DNA of 64,000 nucleotides from Spirosoma rhododendri. GTDB taxonomy: Bacteria; Bacteroidota; Bacteroidia; Cytophagales; Spirosomataceae. The stretch is from the NCBI RefSeq assembly GCF_012849055.1, contig NZ_CP051677.1, positions 2,246,501-2,310,500 on the forward strand, given 5' to 3'. A model generated the notes under the pieces. It did no database searches and had not been told where the DNA came from. It was given only the letters and a program-made list of their open reading frames with translations. Of this stretch, positions 1 through 10,000 are shown in pieces. The translations under genes were made by a program, and so were the position numbers. The number at the start of each line of letters is the position of its first letter. Within the stretch, counting starts at the first letter, position 1.

Positions 1-1768
1 AAATCTCGGTCTTGCGGCAATCGCCGGAGCCAGAGCATTTTTCAGCCAGTTCGAGCAAACCACCGTCGCGCGAGAAGTCGAAAACGGTTTCGGGCTGCGC
101 TATCTCGACGTCGGCTTCCGACCGCAGGTGCTCGTTCATCGGCGGGGTGTCGACTACTTTGCCGGGGTTGAACGTGTTGTGCGGGTCCCAGAGGGCTTTG
201 ACGGCCTTGCAGAGTTCGTAGTTTTCGGGTCCGAGCATAAACGCGATGCACTCGCCCCGCAGCCGCCCGTCGCCGTGTTCACCCGACAGCGACCCGCCGT
301 ATTTTTTGACGAGTTGGGCCGTGTCCATGAGCAGGGCCCGGAAGGTGTCGCGCCCGGCCGATGATTTGAGGTCGATCAGCGGCAGCACGTGGATTTCACC
401 CGCCCCGGCATGGGCCGAATACTCCAGTTTCAGGCCGTGCTGTTCCCACGCCATCCGGTCCAGTTCGTCGATGTAGTCGGGCAGGTCGCGCACGTCGACG
501 GCGGTATCTTCAATGACGTTGGCGGGCTTGGCTTTGCCGGGGATGTTATACATGATACTCAGCCCCGCCTTGCGCAGTGCCCACGGCTTTTTCGTCTCCT
601 CATCGAATAGCACCGGGTAGGCATAGCCCATGTTCCGGTCGCGCAGGTCCTGTACGAAAGCCGCACTTTTCCGGCTGACGCCCTCGACGGTATCATCGAA
701 AAATTCGACCATCAGAATCGCTTTCGGATCGCCCTCGACAAACGCGCGGTTTTTCGTCTGCTCGATGTTGGTTTTGGTCAGTTGCAGAATATAATCGTCG
801 ACCAGTTCAGAAGCCGCGCACTGATGATCGAGCGCGACAAGGTTGGCTTCCAGCGATTGGCGGATGGTGGCGAAATGAGCGCAGACAAGGGCCGTTTCTT
901 TGGGTGGTAGCGGCAGCAGACTCAGCCTGGCTTCCGTGATAAAGCAGAGCGTGCCTTCCGAACCGGCAATGAGCCGGGCGAAGTTGAAGGTTGCCGATTC
1001 GCCTGACTCATCGTGCCAGAAGTCGAGCATTGCATCCAGCGCGTAGCCCGTATTCCGGCGCGTAACGGTCGGGCGGGGGTAGCCGTCGCGGATGTGCTGG
1101 CGTACGGCGGGGTCGGTCAGCCAGTCGCGGAACTGCGTATACAGTCGTTGTTCGAGCGGACTGACGACGGTTTCGCCCCGGCACTTAGCGTCGAACTGAT
1201 CGCGGGTCAGCGCACCGAAGGTTACTTCGGCCCCGTCGCTCAGTACGACTTTCACGTCGAGCAGATTGTCGCGGGTGGTGCCCCAGATGATCGAGTGCAG
1301 TCCGCAGGAATTGTTGCCGATCATGCCGCCGATCATGGCCCGGCTGGCGGTGCTGGTTTCGGGGCCGAACAGCAGGCCGTGTGGTTTGAGAAAGGCGTTC
1401 AGATCGTCGCGGATGACGCCCGGCTGCACCCGTACCCACCGCTCCGAAGCGTTCACGTCCAGAATCTGCCCGAAGTATTTCGAGATATCGACCACGATAC
1501 CGCTACCCACCACCTGCCCGGCCAACGATGTTCCGGCGGCCCGTGGAATCAGGCCGAGTATGTGCTGCTGGGCGAAGCGCAGGAGCCGCTTGATATCGGC
1601 GACGGATTTGGGCAGGGCCACCGCAATCGGCATCTCCTGATAGACCGACGCGTCGGTAGCGTACAGGAGCCGCTGGGCCGTGTGCTGGGGCGACTGGTCG
1701 AAATACAGGTCGCCTTCAAACGAAGGCAGCAGACTGGCAAATGGAGCTGAAGCAGGTAATCGAAACAT
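1..1768 (-). CDS. FAD-binding oxidase / Fe-S protein (GlcD-GlcF or YdiJ type), C-terminus cut off by window edge
   Basis: This is the N-terminal 589 codons of a larger flavoprotein. My translation starts at the ATG at 1768 (MFRLPASAPF) and stays open to the left edge. The first ~220 residues fit an FAD-binding PCMH fold: the stretch PRAAGTSLAGQ, then IGGMIGNNSCG. The middle has the FAD oxidase C-terminal features, including SGEHGDGRLRG, as in glycolate/D-lactate dehydrogenases. After that comes CSGSGDCRKTE, the start of a 4Fe-4S ferredoxin-like segment, so the whole protein should be a fused GlcD-GlcF/YdiJ-type enzyme of about 950-1000 residues that oxidises a 2-hydroxyacid. The substrate cannot be read from the sequence. 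A terminator of the upstream gene lies just before it (1803-1842), so it probably has its own promoter. Confidence 0.88.
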   Translation of the reverse strand, partial: MFRLPASAPFASLLPSFEGDLYFDQSPQHTAQRLLYATDASVYQEMPIAVALPKSVADIKRLLRFAQQHILGLIPRAAGTSLAGQVVGSGIVVDISKYFGQILDVNASERWVRVQPGVIRDDLNAFLKPHGLLFGPETSTASRAMIGGMIGNNSCGLHSIIWGTTRDNLLDVKVVLSDGAEVTFGALTRDQFDAKCRGETVVSPLEQRLYTQFRDWLTDPAVRQHIRDGYPRPTVTRRNTGYALDAMLDFWHDESGESATFNFARLIAGSEGTLCFITEARLSLLPLPPKETALVCAHFATIRQSLEANLVALDHQCAASELVDDYILQLTKTNIEQTKNRAFVEGDPKAILMVEFFDDTVEGVSRKSAAFVQDLRDRNMGYAYPVLFDEETKKPWALRKAGLSIMYNIPGKAKPANVIEDTAVDVRDLPDYIDELDRMAWEQHGLKLEYSAHAGAGEIHVLPLIDLKSSAGRDTFRALLMDTAQLVKKYGGSLSGEHGDGRLRGECIAFMLGPENYELCKAVKALWDPHNTFNPGKVVDTPPMNEHLRSEADVEIAQPETVFDFSRDGGLLELAEKCSGSGDCRKTEI

Positions 1769-1802
1769 GGGCGGTGGGGTCGATTCGGTATGTAAAGATA
1801 CA

Positions 1803-1842
1803 AAAACCCCGCCCCGGCGATGATGTGCCGAAGCGGGGTTTT
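1803..1842 (-). terminator. Rho-independent terminator of the Gly/Tyr-rich secreted protein gene
   Basis: A 10-bp stem (AAAACCCCGC / GCGGGGTTTT) carries an inner 4-bp CGGC/GCCG stem. On the minus strand it is followed by a T run. It starts about 20 nt after the stop of the gene at 1864-2322 and lies before the start of the oxidase gene. Confidence 0.75.
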
Positions 1843-1863
1843 CTGATCGATGCGTGCCGACTG

Positions 1864-2322
1864 TTACCAGCGGCCACCGCCGTAGAAACGGGGGCGATGC
1901 GCGTAGTAGCCGCCACCCCAGCCCCACGGCCGGGCAACTACCACCGGCGGGCGTTGCACGATCACGGCGGGCGGGGGCGTTACCACCACTACGCGCGGCT
2001 GATTCGGGTAAACGACAGTTGGTCCATTGTTATAATACCCGCCGTTGTTGTAGTAGCCACTCTGATTCGGATACCCGCCATTGGAATACCCATTGTTCGG
2101 GTTGTAGCCGTTGTTGTAGCCATAACCGGGGCCCTGATTGTAGTAGCCATTGGCGCGGCCGTTGCAGCCACCTCCGTTGCCGTACCCCTGGTTATAGTAA
2201 CCCCCATTCGCATTACCGTAGGGACCGTAGCCCTGCGCCCGCGAAATCAGGTTTGGAGCCAGAGCCAGCAGCAGAGCCAGTAAACCGGCTTTATAAAGCG
2301 AAGTCATAGTGAGCGTTTTCAT
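1864..2322 (-). CDS. Gly/Tyr/Asn-rich small secreted protein
   Basis: The 152-residue product has a signal peptide at about residues 1-29 (SLYKAGLLALLLALAPNLIS then RAQG). A low-complexity body follows, made of Gly, Tyr, Asn and Pro in NGGYYNQGYG-like units, then a Val/Pro segment (VVVVTPPPAVIVQRPPVVVA) and a Trp/Gly/Tyr-rich tail. I do not recognise a named family. Such proteins in Bacteroidota are typically annotated as hypothetical and are probably exported to the periplasm or surface. The ATG at 2322 or the one at 2307 could be the start, and both keep the signal peptide. A terminator follows the stop. Confidence 0.75.
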   Translation of the reverse strand: MKTLTMTSLYKAGLLALLLALAPNLISRAQGYGPYGNANGGYYNQGYGNGGGCNGRANGYYNQGPGYGYNNGYNPNNGYSNGGYPNQSGYYNNGGYYNNGPTVVYPNQPRVVVVTPPPAVIVQRPPVVVARPWGWGGGYYAHRPRFYGGGRW

Positions 2323-2423
2323 GGCAAAATCGGTGTTTTTAAACCAATTACACCGGTTAGATGCCCATGAACGGCCGACGTTTAAGCCCCGGAATTAAAC
2401 GTCAGTTAACTATGAAAACCTGC

Positions 2424-3512
2424 TTAGTTGATCGACACTGAACCGACGTTGGCCGAAATATCAACCGGAATACCACCGCCGTTGAGCTTGCCCCGAACAC
2501 GGTCTTTCTGGATGTCGCCGTCGAAGCCCCGCAGGCTGGGCAGGTTGACCCGGTTGCCGCTCAGGTTCAGCGTCAGGCCCTTGTTCAGGGGCATCTTTAC
2601 ACTCACACTGCCGACGCTGGTGCTGAGTTTAACGTACTTGCCAAGCTCCGTCAGGCTGACGTCGATTGAGCCAGCGCTGGTGTGAGCGTCGACGCTACCC
2701 GCTACATCCGACAGCCGAACCGAGCCGCCCGATGTGTTGGCAATGATGTCGCCGTCGAGGTGATTGCCGCGTACGCTGCCACCGCTGGTTTGCGCGTCGA
2801 CGTCGCCCTTCAGATCGTTCAGGTTGATGCTGCCGCCCGATGTGTGCAGCCGCATTTTACCCGACGACGCCCGCGCGTCAATCGAGCCGCCCGACGTTTG
2901 CAGGTCGATACCGCCGTCGCGCTCCGTCTGCTGGCAGCGGTCCATGTGAATGCTACCGCCCGACGTTTGTCCGTTCAGGCTACCCTGAACGTCGTCGACG
3001 TTCAGACTGCCACCGCTGGTGCGAAACCGCTGATTCCCGGTCAGGGCCGTCAGATGAATGCTGCCGCCTGACGTGCGCAGGTCCGACGCTACCCGGTGGG
3101 GCGTATGAAAAACAAAGCTGATGCTCAGCGACCGCTTCCAGCGGTCCGTCGCACGGTCGTTGTTGTTATTACTGCGCCGTTTGGCGGATGCCACCAGAGT
3201 GCTGCCTTCCTGCGCGATGATGATATCGTAGTCTTTCAGCCGGTCTTCGATTTCGGCTTTGTCGACATTATCACGTCCATTCCAGTTATTCGGTCGTACA
3301 AACATCTCGACTTTCGCGCCCGACCCGGAGCCGCCTTCCACGGTCAGGCTACCGCCCGATGTTTCGGCTTTCACGTTGCTGATGTTGCCCGAAAACGTCT
3401 TGGTCTGGTAGGGTGTTTCGCGGTCGTCGCGAATGCTGTTGGTGGGTGTGAATGCGGTGATTGAAAGCGCACCGGCGGTCAGGCAGGTGAGGACGAAGAT
3501 GTTTCGTGTCAT
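2424..3512 (-). CDS. DUF4097-type repeat protein with TSGGS repeats, secreted
   Basis: The 362-residue product has an N-terminal signal sequence (MTRNIFVLTCLTAGALSITA). A charged region at about 75-130 is followed by a regular repeat whose hallmark is TSGGSI/TSGGSV recurring about every 18 residues (at least seven clear copies, then TSAGS and TSVGS). This matches the DUF4097 beta-strand repeat family, expected to form a right-handed beta-solenoid that stacks the Thr/Ser-Gly-Gly turns. Function in this family is not firmly known; a putative surface or auto-transporter-like adhesin annotation is common. It lies on the same strand as the amidohydrolase gene, 108 bp downstream of it. The Asp/Asn/Ser-rich content suggests an exported location. 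Confidence 0.85.
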   Translation of the reverse strand: MTRNIFVLTCLTAGALSITAFTPTNSIRDDRETPYQTKTFSGNISNVKAETSGGSLTVEGGSGSGAKVEMFVRPNNWNGRDNVDKAEIEDRLKDYDIIIAQEGSTLVASAKRRSNNNNDRATDRWKRSLSISFVFHTPHRVASDLRTSGGSIHLTALTGNQRFRTSGGSLNVDDVQGSLNGQTSGGSIHMDRCQQTERDGGIDLQTSGGSIDARASSGKMRLHTSGGSINLNDLKGDVDAQTSGGSVRGNHLDGDIIANTSGGSVRLSDVAGSVDAHTSAGSIDVSLTELGKYVKLSTSVGSVSVKMPLNKGLTLNLSGNRVNLPSLRGFDGDIQKDRVRGKLNGGGIPVDISANVGSVSIN

Positions 3513-3620
3513 GGCGTTGATTGGTTTGATGACCTATAGATGCAGGCGCTCGCCGAAACGTTGCGTAAGTGTGCGAAAAGATTTCGGTATGGATACATCA
3601 AGGCCAGACAGCGGGGTAAG

Positions 3621-6600
3621 TCAGGGTTTTTTCAGCAGCGTATCCAGCGAATGAACGTCGCCGTTTTTGACCACCGTTACCACGTTCCAGGCATCGCGAA
3701 TGTTGGTGAGCGGGTCGCCGTCGACGATGACCAGATCAGCCAGTTTACCCGCTTCGAGCGACCCCAGATCCTGGCTGACACCTACGGCTTCGGCGGCCCA
3801 GAGCGTGGCCGAGCGCAGGGCTTCGTAGGGCGTCAGTCCTGCGTCGACAAACACCTGTAACTCCGTGTGCAGACTCATACCGTAGGGTACAAACGGGCTG
3901 TCGGTGCCCGTCGTGACGTGGGCGCCCGCGCCGATCAGCGTTTTGATGGTCTTTTGTAGGTTGCCGAAATTGCTCAAATAGCCCGGACTGATTTTCGCGT
4001 ACTGCGCGGCCCCGGCCTGTAGGGCGTTAGTGAAACTCTCGGAATAGAACGCCTTGTACTGTTTGTTCTCGAAAAAATTGGGGTCGCGCCCGGCCAGTAC
4101 GAAGAAGCCGCCCTGCAACGAAGCCGTGGGCGTGATGTTCATGCCCGATTTGACGATGAGCTGAATGACGTCCTGATAGGTGCGGTTCATGGCCGAAATC
4201 TTGGGCGAATAGCCCCGCCGACTCGTGCCGCCGATGTGCTCCACGGCGTCGACTTCGTAGCGCATGGCCGGGTAAATTTCGTGCGACGAAACGGGCATGC
4301 CGTGGGCGTGGGCAAAGCTCGTGATGCGCTGTTGCAGGGCGTCGGGCATGCGGACGTAGGTTTTTATCAGGTCGAAGCCCAGCCGTACGGATCGGTTCAG
4401 TTCGCGGTCGAGCTGTTCGGGCGACGAGATACTGGTGGCGAGCCCGTAGTAGATGCGGGTGCCGTCGGTCAGGCCACCGGTAAAGAACTGACGCGGCCCG
4501 GCCCGGCGATTGCTGGCCCAGGCTTCTTTGCGTTCGAGGGCGTCGTAGGGGTCGGCACCGGGTTCGCGCACGGAGGTGATGCCGTACGACAGCCACAGCC
4601 GCCCCTGCTGCTCGCCCGACATCGCGCTCTGGTGCGAGTGCATTTCAAACAGACCGGGGATGATCGTTTTGGTCGATGCGTCGATGACCCGGCCCGGCCG
4701 GTTGGGCTGATGCGGTTCGATGGCGCGAATCCGGTTGCCGTCGATCACAATGTCGACGTTAGTGCGGTAGGTGGCCGAACGGCCGTCGAATACTCGACCG
4801 GCATGAACGACCAGCGAACCGGTGGGGCTGGCGGGTTGCCACGTAAACTGCATCGGTACGGTTTCGATCCGGTTATCGGCCAAATACACCTGCCGCAGCG
4901 TGTCGGTGGCCAGATACAGCAACCGCTGCGAATCGCCCGACCAGGTGGGCGCGTCGGCTAGTTCGGTCGTTAGCTGCCGGGGCTTGCCGGTAACTGTCCC
5001 GGTTTTGTCGGTGGGCGAAAGCCAGAGTAACCCATCCTGAATATACGCCATCCAGCGGCCGTCGGGCGACCAGACCGGGCCGTTCTTGCCCCGCGTGCCG
5101 AGCGAGTGTTCGGGCGTGGGTGTTACGTGCCGGTCGGCGGAACCATCGGCCGCCCCGTCGACGCTGACGAGCGTGATTTCGCTGACCCCTTCGCGGTAGC
5201 GCGACGAATACACGTCCAGCGCCGACATGGCAATGGTCCGGCCGTCGGGCGACCAGCTTGGCTGACTTGGCACAAACACCGATTCGTGCTGCTTGTCGGT
5301 CTTACCCGTCGACACGTCAACGGTGTGCAGCGTACCCCGACCCCACATGTTGCGGGCATCGCCCTGATAGAACGCGATGCGCTTCCCATCGGGCGACCAG
5401 GTGGGAAAGTTGATGTCGTCGGGCAGGTCGACCAGCCGCTGATCCTGCCCCGTTTTCAGGTCGCGCACCCACAGGTCCATGTTGCCCTGCCGGTCAGACG
5501 TAAACGCCAGTTGCGATCCGTCGGGCGACCAGACGGGGTCGGCTTCGAGGTAGGCGTCGTTGGTTAGGGGCTGCGGTTTGGGGTTACCTATCGTCAACTG
5601 CCACAGGTCGCCGAGGGCCGCGAATACGACTTGCTTTCCATCGGGCGATAGGGTAGGGCCTTTGATGCCGCGCACCGGCCGGGCCGCTGTCGAGCTGAAA
5701 TCGTAGGTTTTGCGTCTGTACGGCGTCCGGCCCAGCACGACCGTTGCCTGAAACGGAATGGGCGTTACCCCCGCTTTCGCCAGCGTCTGCCGTTTCAATT
5801 GCCCGTCGGCGGTGTAGAGGTATTCGGTAGGCGAAAACCAGGTAGCCCGAAACGGAAACACGTCTTCGGTGGGTGTCGACACGGCAACCGGTTTGGCTCC
5901 GTCGAGCGATACGCTGAACAGGCCACTCTGCTCTTTCGTCAGTGCGTTGTACAGGATCTGTTTGCCGTCGGGCGAAAAGGCCGGAGCCGCTAGTTTCGCC
6001 GTCGTGCCGTAGACCAGTTGCTCCTTACCGTCGGCGGTCAGGCGGTACAGGCCGGGCGCGTCGGGCCGCTCCGATACGAACGCGACCTGCTGCCCATCGG
6101 AAGAAAAGGCCGGGTTATAGTCGTTCGCTCCGTTTTTCGTCAGTTGGGTCAGTGCGCCATCGGCGACGGTCAGCCGCCAGATGTCGTAGTTGCCGCTGCG
6201 GTCCGACGAAAACACGATTGACTTCCCATCGGGCGACCAGTGCGGTTCGCGGTCGTCGTACACGCCCGTCGTCAGTTGCCTGCGCCCGTTGCCCGTTTTG
6301 TCGACCATCCAGAGGTGATACCGGCCATCCCAGAACGCGTGGAAAACGACCCGGTTCCCGTCGGGCGACCAGGCCGGTTGCCGACAGTCGCCAAGAGCGT
6401 CGGTGATGGGCCGGGCCGCACCACCCCGGCTCGGCACTAGCCAGATCGTTCCCTGCAAATCGGTGGCGATGGTTTTACCGTCGGGCGACAGGGCCGCGGC
6501 CATGTTGGTGCCCTCCGTGACCGTGACCCGCAGCGAGTCGGCACACATAGCCCGGCAAGGCAAACCTGCCAATAGCAATAACGTCAGCCAGCACAGCAGC

Positions 6601-6638
6601 GTACCGGGTTGGCGGGTGAAAGCAATCAGTTGATTCAT
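3621..6638 (-). CDS. TolB-like propeller amidohydrolase (imidazolonepropionase-like), exported
   Basis: The 1005-residue product has a signal peptide at about 1-33 (TLLCWLTLLLLAGLPCRAMC). Residues ~35-590 form WD40-like/PD40 beta-propeller blades, with about ten copies of the [LWF]SPDG[KNRS] motif, as in TolB and DPP-type proteins. Residues ~605-1000 are an amidohydrolase domain: VVHAGRVFDG at the start, the metal-binding HxH in GLFEMHSHQS, then GTDSPF and EAGKLADLVIVDGDP at the end. The family contains secreted dipeptidase/imidazolonepropionase-like hydrolases of unknown exact substrate. It is divergent from a SusC/SusD pair and has its own promoter match (6692-6721), so a role in processing the imported substrate is possible but is inference. 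Confidence 0.9.
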   Translation of the reverse strand: MNQLIAFTRQPGTLLCWLTLLLLAGLPCRAMCADSLRVTVTEGTNMAAALSPDGKTIATDLQGTIWLVPSRGGAARPITDALGDCRQPAWSPDGNRVVFHAFWDGRYHLWMVDKTGNGRRQLTTGVYDDREPHWSPDGKSIVFSSDRSGNYDIWRLTVADGALTQLTKNGANDYNPAFSSDGQQVAFVSERPDAPGLYRLTADGKEQLVYGTTAKLAAPAFSPDGKQILYNALTKEQSGLFSVSLDGAKPVAVSTPTEDVFPFRATWFSPTEYLYTADGQLKRQTLAKAGVTPIPFQATVVLGRTPYRRKTYDFSSTAARPVRGIKGPTLSPDGKQVVFAALGDLWQLTIGNPKPQPLTNDAYLEADPVWSPDGSQLAFTSDRQGNMDLWVRDLKTGQDQRLVDLPDDINFPTWSPDGKRIAFYQGDARNMWGRGTLHTVDVSTGKTDKQHESVFVPSQPSWSPDGRTIAMSALDVYSSRYREGVSEITLVSVDGAADGSADRHVTPTPEHSLGTRGKNGPVWSPDGRWMAYIQDGLLWLSPTDKTGTVTGKPRQLTTELADAPTWSGDSQRLLYLATDTLRQVYLADNRIETVPMQFTWQPASPTGSLVVHAGRVFDGRSATYRTNVDIVIDGNRIRAIEPHQPNRPGRVIDASTKTIIPGLFEMHSHQSAMSGEQQGRLWLSYGITSVREPGADPYDALERKEAWASNRRAGPRQFFTGGLTDGTRIYYGLATSISSPEQLDRELNRSVRLGFDLIKTYVRMPDALQQRITSFAHAHGMPVSSHEIYPAMRYEVDAVEHIGGTSRRGYSPKISAMNRTYQDVIQLIVKSGMNITPTASLQGGFFVLAGRDPNFFENKQYKAFYSESFTNALQAGAAQYAKISPGYLSNFGNLQKTIKTLIGAGAHVTTGTDSPFVPYGMSLHTELQVFVDAGLTPYEALRSATLWAAEAVGVSQDLGSLEAGKLADLVIVDGDPLTNIRDAWNVVTVVKNGDVHSLDTLLKKP

Positions 6639-6691
6639 AACGGAAGGCGGTTAGTCGTTGAGGGACGGAGTTGCTATATAGAGTGATTGGT

Positions 6692-6721
6692 CAAAAGTAA
6701 AAACCGGGTCCGTCGATGCAA
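6692..6721 (-). promoter_or_regulatory. Bacteroidota-type promoter of the amidohydrolase gene
   Basis: On the minus strand the sequence reads TTG, 19 nt, TACTTTTG. This matches the -33 TTG / -7 TAnnTTTG consensus of the Bacteroidota primary sigma factor. It lies about 55 nt before the ATG at 6638. Confidence 0.65.
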
Positions 6722-6855
6722 TGAAAAACAGCGTTTATGTTTCGTATAAATTTTGATAATGCTATGTATGATAGAATTATATTTTACTATTTATGGTAAA
6801 ACTATGATAATATTCTAAATTATATGAATTGGTAGAATATTGTGTGGTGCGTCTA

Positions 6856-6886
6856 TTGACAAGCGATTGGTCAGTTATTAAGTTTG
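6856..6886 (+). promoter_or_regulatory. Bacteroidota-type promoter of the first susC-like gene
   Basis: TTG, 20 nt, TAAGTTTG fits the -33/-7 consensus. It is about 170 nt upstream of the ATG at 7065, leaving a long leader that could carry post-transcriptional control. Confidence 0.6.
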
Positions 6887-7064
6887 GATTAAACCATTAG
6901 GGCACCCAGTCTACGCCCGCTGCCAGCTATTTTTTCGGATAACCATCGCGACCCGCATTTTGGGGTTGCCGGGTATCGCCTTGCCTTTTCCGCCGGCTGG
7001 CCATTGCCCATCGCTTACCGCTTCGCGTACCAATTTTAGTGTGTTTCTAACCTGAATTCAATCC

Positions 7065-10000
7065 ATGATGAATCGTTTACTGCTTGCTATGCTGGTGTTT
7101 GCGTTGGCCGTCCCGGTGCGGGGGTGGGCGCAGGGCCGAACGATCAAAGGCGTGATTACGTCCGGCGAAGACAATTCTGCCCTGCCGGGGGTAAACGTGG
7201 TGATTAAAGGCACTACGACTGGTGCATCGACCAATGCCGAAGGGGCCTACACGATCACGGTGCCCACCAGCCAACTCCGCAACGGGGCACTGGTATTTTC
7301 GTTTATCGGCATGAAAACGATCGAAGTGCCGATGGGTAACCAAAGCACGATCAACGTCAAGCTGCAACGCGACGAAACCTCGCTCGATGAGGTGATTGTC
7401 AGTGCGCTGGGGTTCAAGGAAAACGCGGACAAGCTGGGGGCAACGGCCTCGAAGATCGACGCGAAAGACATCGTGCGATCGGGCGAAACGGGCGTTATCA
7501 ACGGCATGGCCGGCAAAGCCGCCGGGGTGCTCATCACGCGGTCGGCGGGTGACCCCGGTGCGGGTTCGTACATTCAGATTCGCGGGCAGAACACCATCAC
7601 GGGATCGACACAGCCGCTGGTGATCGTCGACGGTATTCCGATCAGCAACTCGACGCTAGGCGACGCGGCTGCGGGCGTGACACAGCAGTCGCGCCTGAAC
7701 GACATCAACCCCGACGATATCGCGTCGATGCAGATCCTGAAAGGGGCGTCGGCGGCTGCGCTGTGGGGGTCGCGGGCGGCCAACGGTGTGATCGTGATTA
7801 CAACCAAAAAAGGGGGCAACGCCGACAAAATCAATATCTCGTACAGTTCGACGGTGTCGTTCGACAAAGCCAACCGGCTGCACCCGCTGCAAACAGCCTA
7901 CGGGCAGGGGTCGGGGGGCGTCTACAGCCCGACGAGTGCTTTTTCGTGGGGTGATAAAATCTCGGCGCGTTCCGGTGGCGATGATGTCGTAAACATGACC
8001 GGGCAGCGGTTTGAAGCCTACAACGGGCAGACGATTTACCCGATCATTACCAAGAATTCGCGCGAAACCTACAACGACGCGCGGCTGGCCGAAGCCTTTC
8101 GCACCGGTACGTACATCGACAACAACCTGGCGATCAGCGGTGGGGGCGAAAAAGGTACGTTCTACCTGAGCATCGGTGATCTGCGGCAGAAAGGCATCAT
8201 CAACGGGCAGAGCGATTACAAGCGCAGCACGGTCCGGTTCAACTCCGAACGGCGGTTCAACAACATCATCAAGGCCACAACCAACGCGACCTACGCACGG
8301 GTAACCTCGAACCGGATTCAGCGCAGCAACAGCATCAACGGCCTGTACATCGGGATGCTGCGTAGCCCCGCCGACTTCGACAGCCGCCCCTACATCGGCA
8401 ACTACTACGCATCGCCAACGGCGAGTGCCATTCCCAACCGGCAGCGGTCGTACCGCAACTACCTCGGTGCGTCGTCGAATCCGGTCTATAACGATCCCCT
8501 CTGGGCCATCAACCAACTGACCAACTTCTCGGAGGTCGACCGGTTCATTCTCAGTTCGGAACTGCTGATAACGCCCGGCTCGTGGTTCGATATTACGGCG
8601 CGGGCTGGTATCGACGCCAACACCGATCACCGCATCACGAACTACCCGGTCAATTCGGCGATCAACAGCGGGCTGGGCTCGTTTGAAGAAGCCATTTACA
8701 AAGAATCGGAAATGAACGCCGACCTGATTGGTCGGGCCTTCCGGGATTTTGGCAAGAATATTACCAGTACGCTGATCGTCGGGTTCAACATCAACGATCG
8801 GAAATACCTGAATCTGGGCGGCACGATGAACACGTTTATCATCGCCGATGCACCACCCAATTTCGGTAACTCCCTGTCGGCCAACGACCAGCCGTACCGC
8901 ACGGCGACGCACCGGCGAATGGCCCGGTTGTATTCGACGCTGAACGTGGGTTTCTACAACCAACTGTTCGTCAATGCGTCGCTGGCGGGGGAGTCCGGCT
9001 CTACCTTCGGCAGTCAGACCCAGTCGACGTTCTATTACCCGTCGGCCGACGTGGCCTGGCAGTTTACGCAACTGCCCCTGTTCCGCGACAACTCAATTCT
9101 GTCGTTTGGTAAGCTGCGGGCGTCGTACGGCGTAGTGGGGGTGCAGCCCGACGCGTACCGTAACACGACGACCTATGCCAACGCGTCGTACAGCAGTTGG
9201 GCCAGCACGCTCAGCGGGGCGGGTTACGGCAACGGCGCTTACGTGCGCAGCAGTCGGCAGGGCGACCCGTTCCTGCGGCCCGAACGCAAGACCGAGTACG
9301 AACTCGGGGCCGACCTGCGCTTCCTGAACAACAAACTGACGGCGGGCTTCACTTACTACCGCAACGAAATCAACGACCTGCTGCTCGACGTTGCGACGGC
9401 CGGTTCGACGGGGTATACCTCGAAATATACCAACGCCGGGTCGATGATGAACAAAGGCTGGGAGCTGGACCTGAGCTACAACCTGCTGCAAACCAAAGAT
9501 TTCAACTGGACGGTGTCGGGTAACCTGAGCCGCAACGTCAACACGGTAACGAACCTGGCCGGTACCGACATCATCACGCTCGGCGGGTTTAGCAGCACGG
9601 CCTCGACGGTGGCGCGGGTGGGCTACGCCATGTCGTCGCTCTACGGTGGCACGTACATGCGCAACGACGACGGGTCGCTGACGCTCAACGCCAATGGCTT
9701 CCCGCAGGTGGCGTCGTCGTTCGGCGTTATCGGCAACCCAAACCCCAAATACCGGGGTGGGTTCGGCACGAATCTGTCGTACAAAAAACTGTCGCTCAAC
9801 GTGCTGTTCGAAACGTTTCAGGGGGGTGACTTTTACACCGGTACGCAGGGCGTGCTGACGTACTTTGGCACCCACGCCGACGTAGGTAACGAGGTTACGC
9901 TGGCCCAGCCGCTGAAAAACTACGCGGGGCAGACCATCGCAGCCGGAACGACGGTACGCGGGGCCATTCAGGACTTCGGGGCCGGACCGGTCCTGCTCGA

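Larger units (their letters stand above)
6639..7064. other. Divergent intergenic region with two promoter matches
   Basis: This 426-bp gap is partly AT-rich (about 6730-6840). It holds one promoter-like motif on each strand, listed separately. I see no further gene or convincing repeat in it. Confidence 0.7.

Noticed and set aside
1013..1750. A 245-codon open frame on the plus strand
   Set aside because: It lies opposite the FAD-linked oxidase, whose translation gives clear domains.
7656..9071. A 471-codon open frame on the minus strand
   Set aside because: It is antisense to the first susC-like gene, Arg/Val-rich, without signal or family resemblance. High GC coding DNA makes such shadows common.
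9093..9875. A 260-codon open frame on the minus strand
   Set aside because: It is antisense to the first susC-like gene and has the Arg/Val/Gly bias of a shadow frame.
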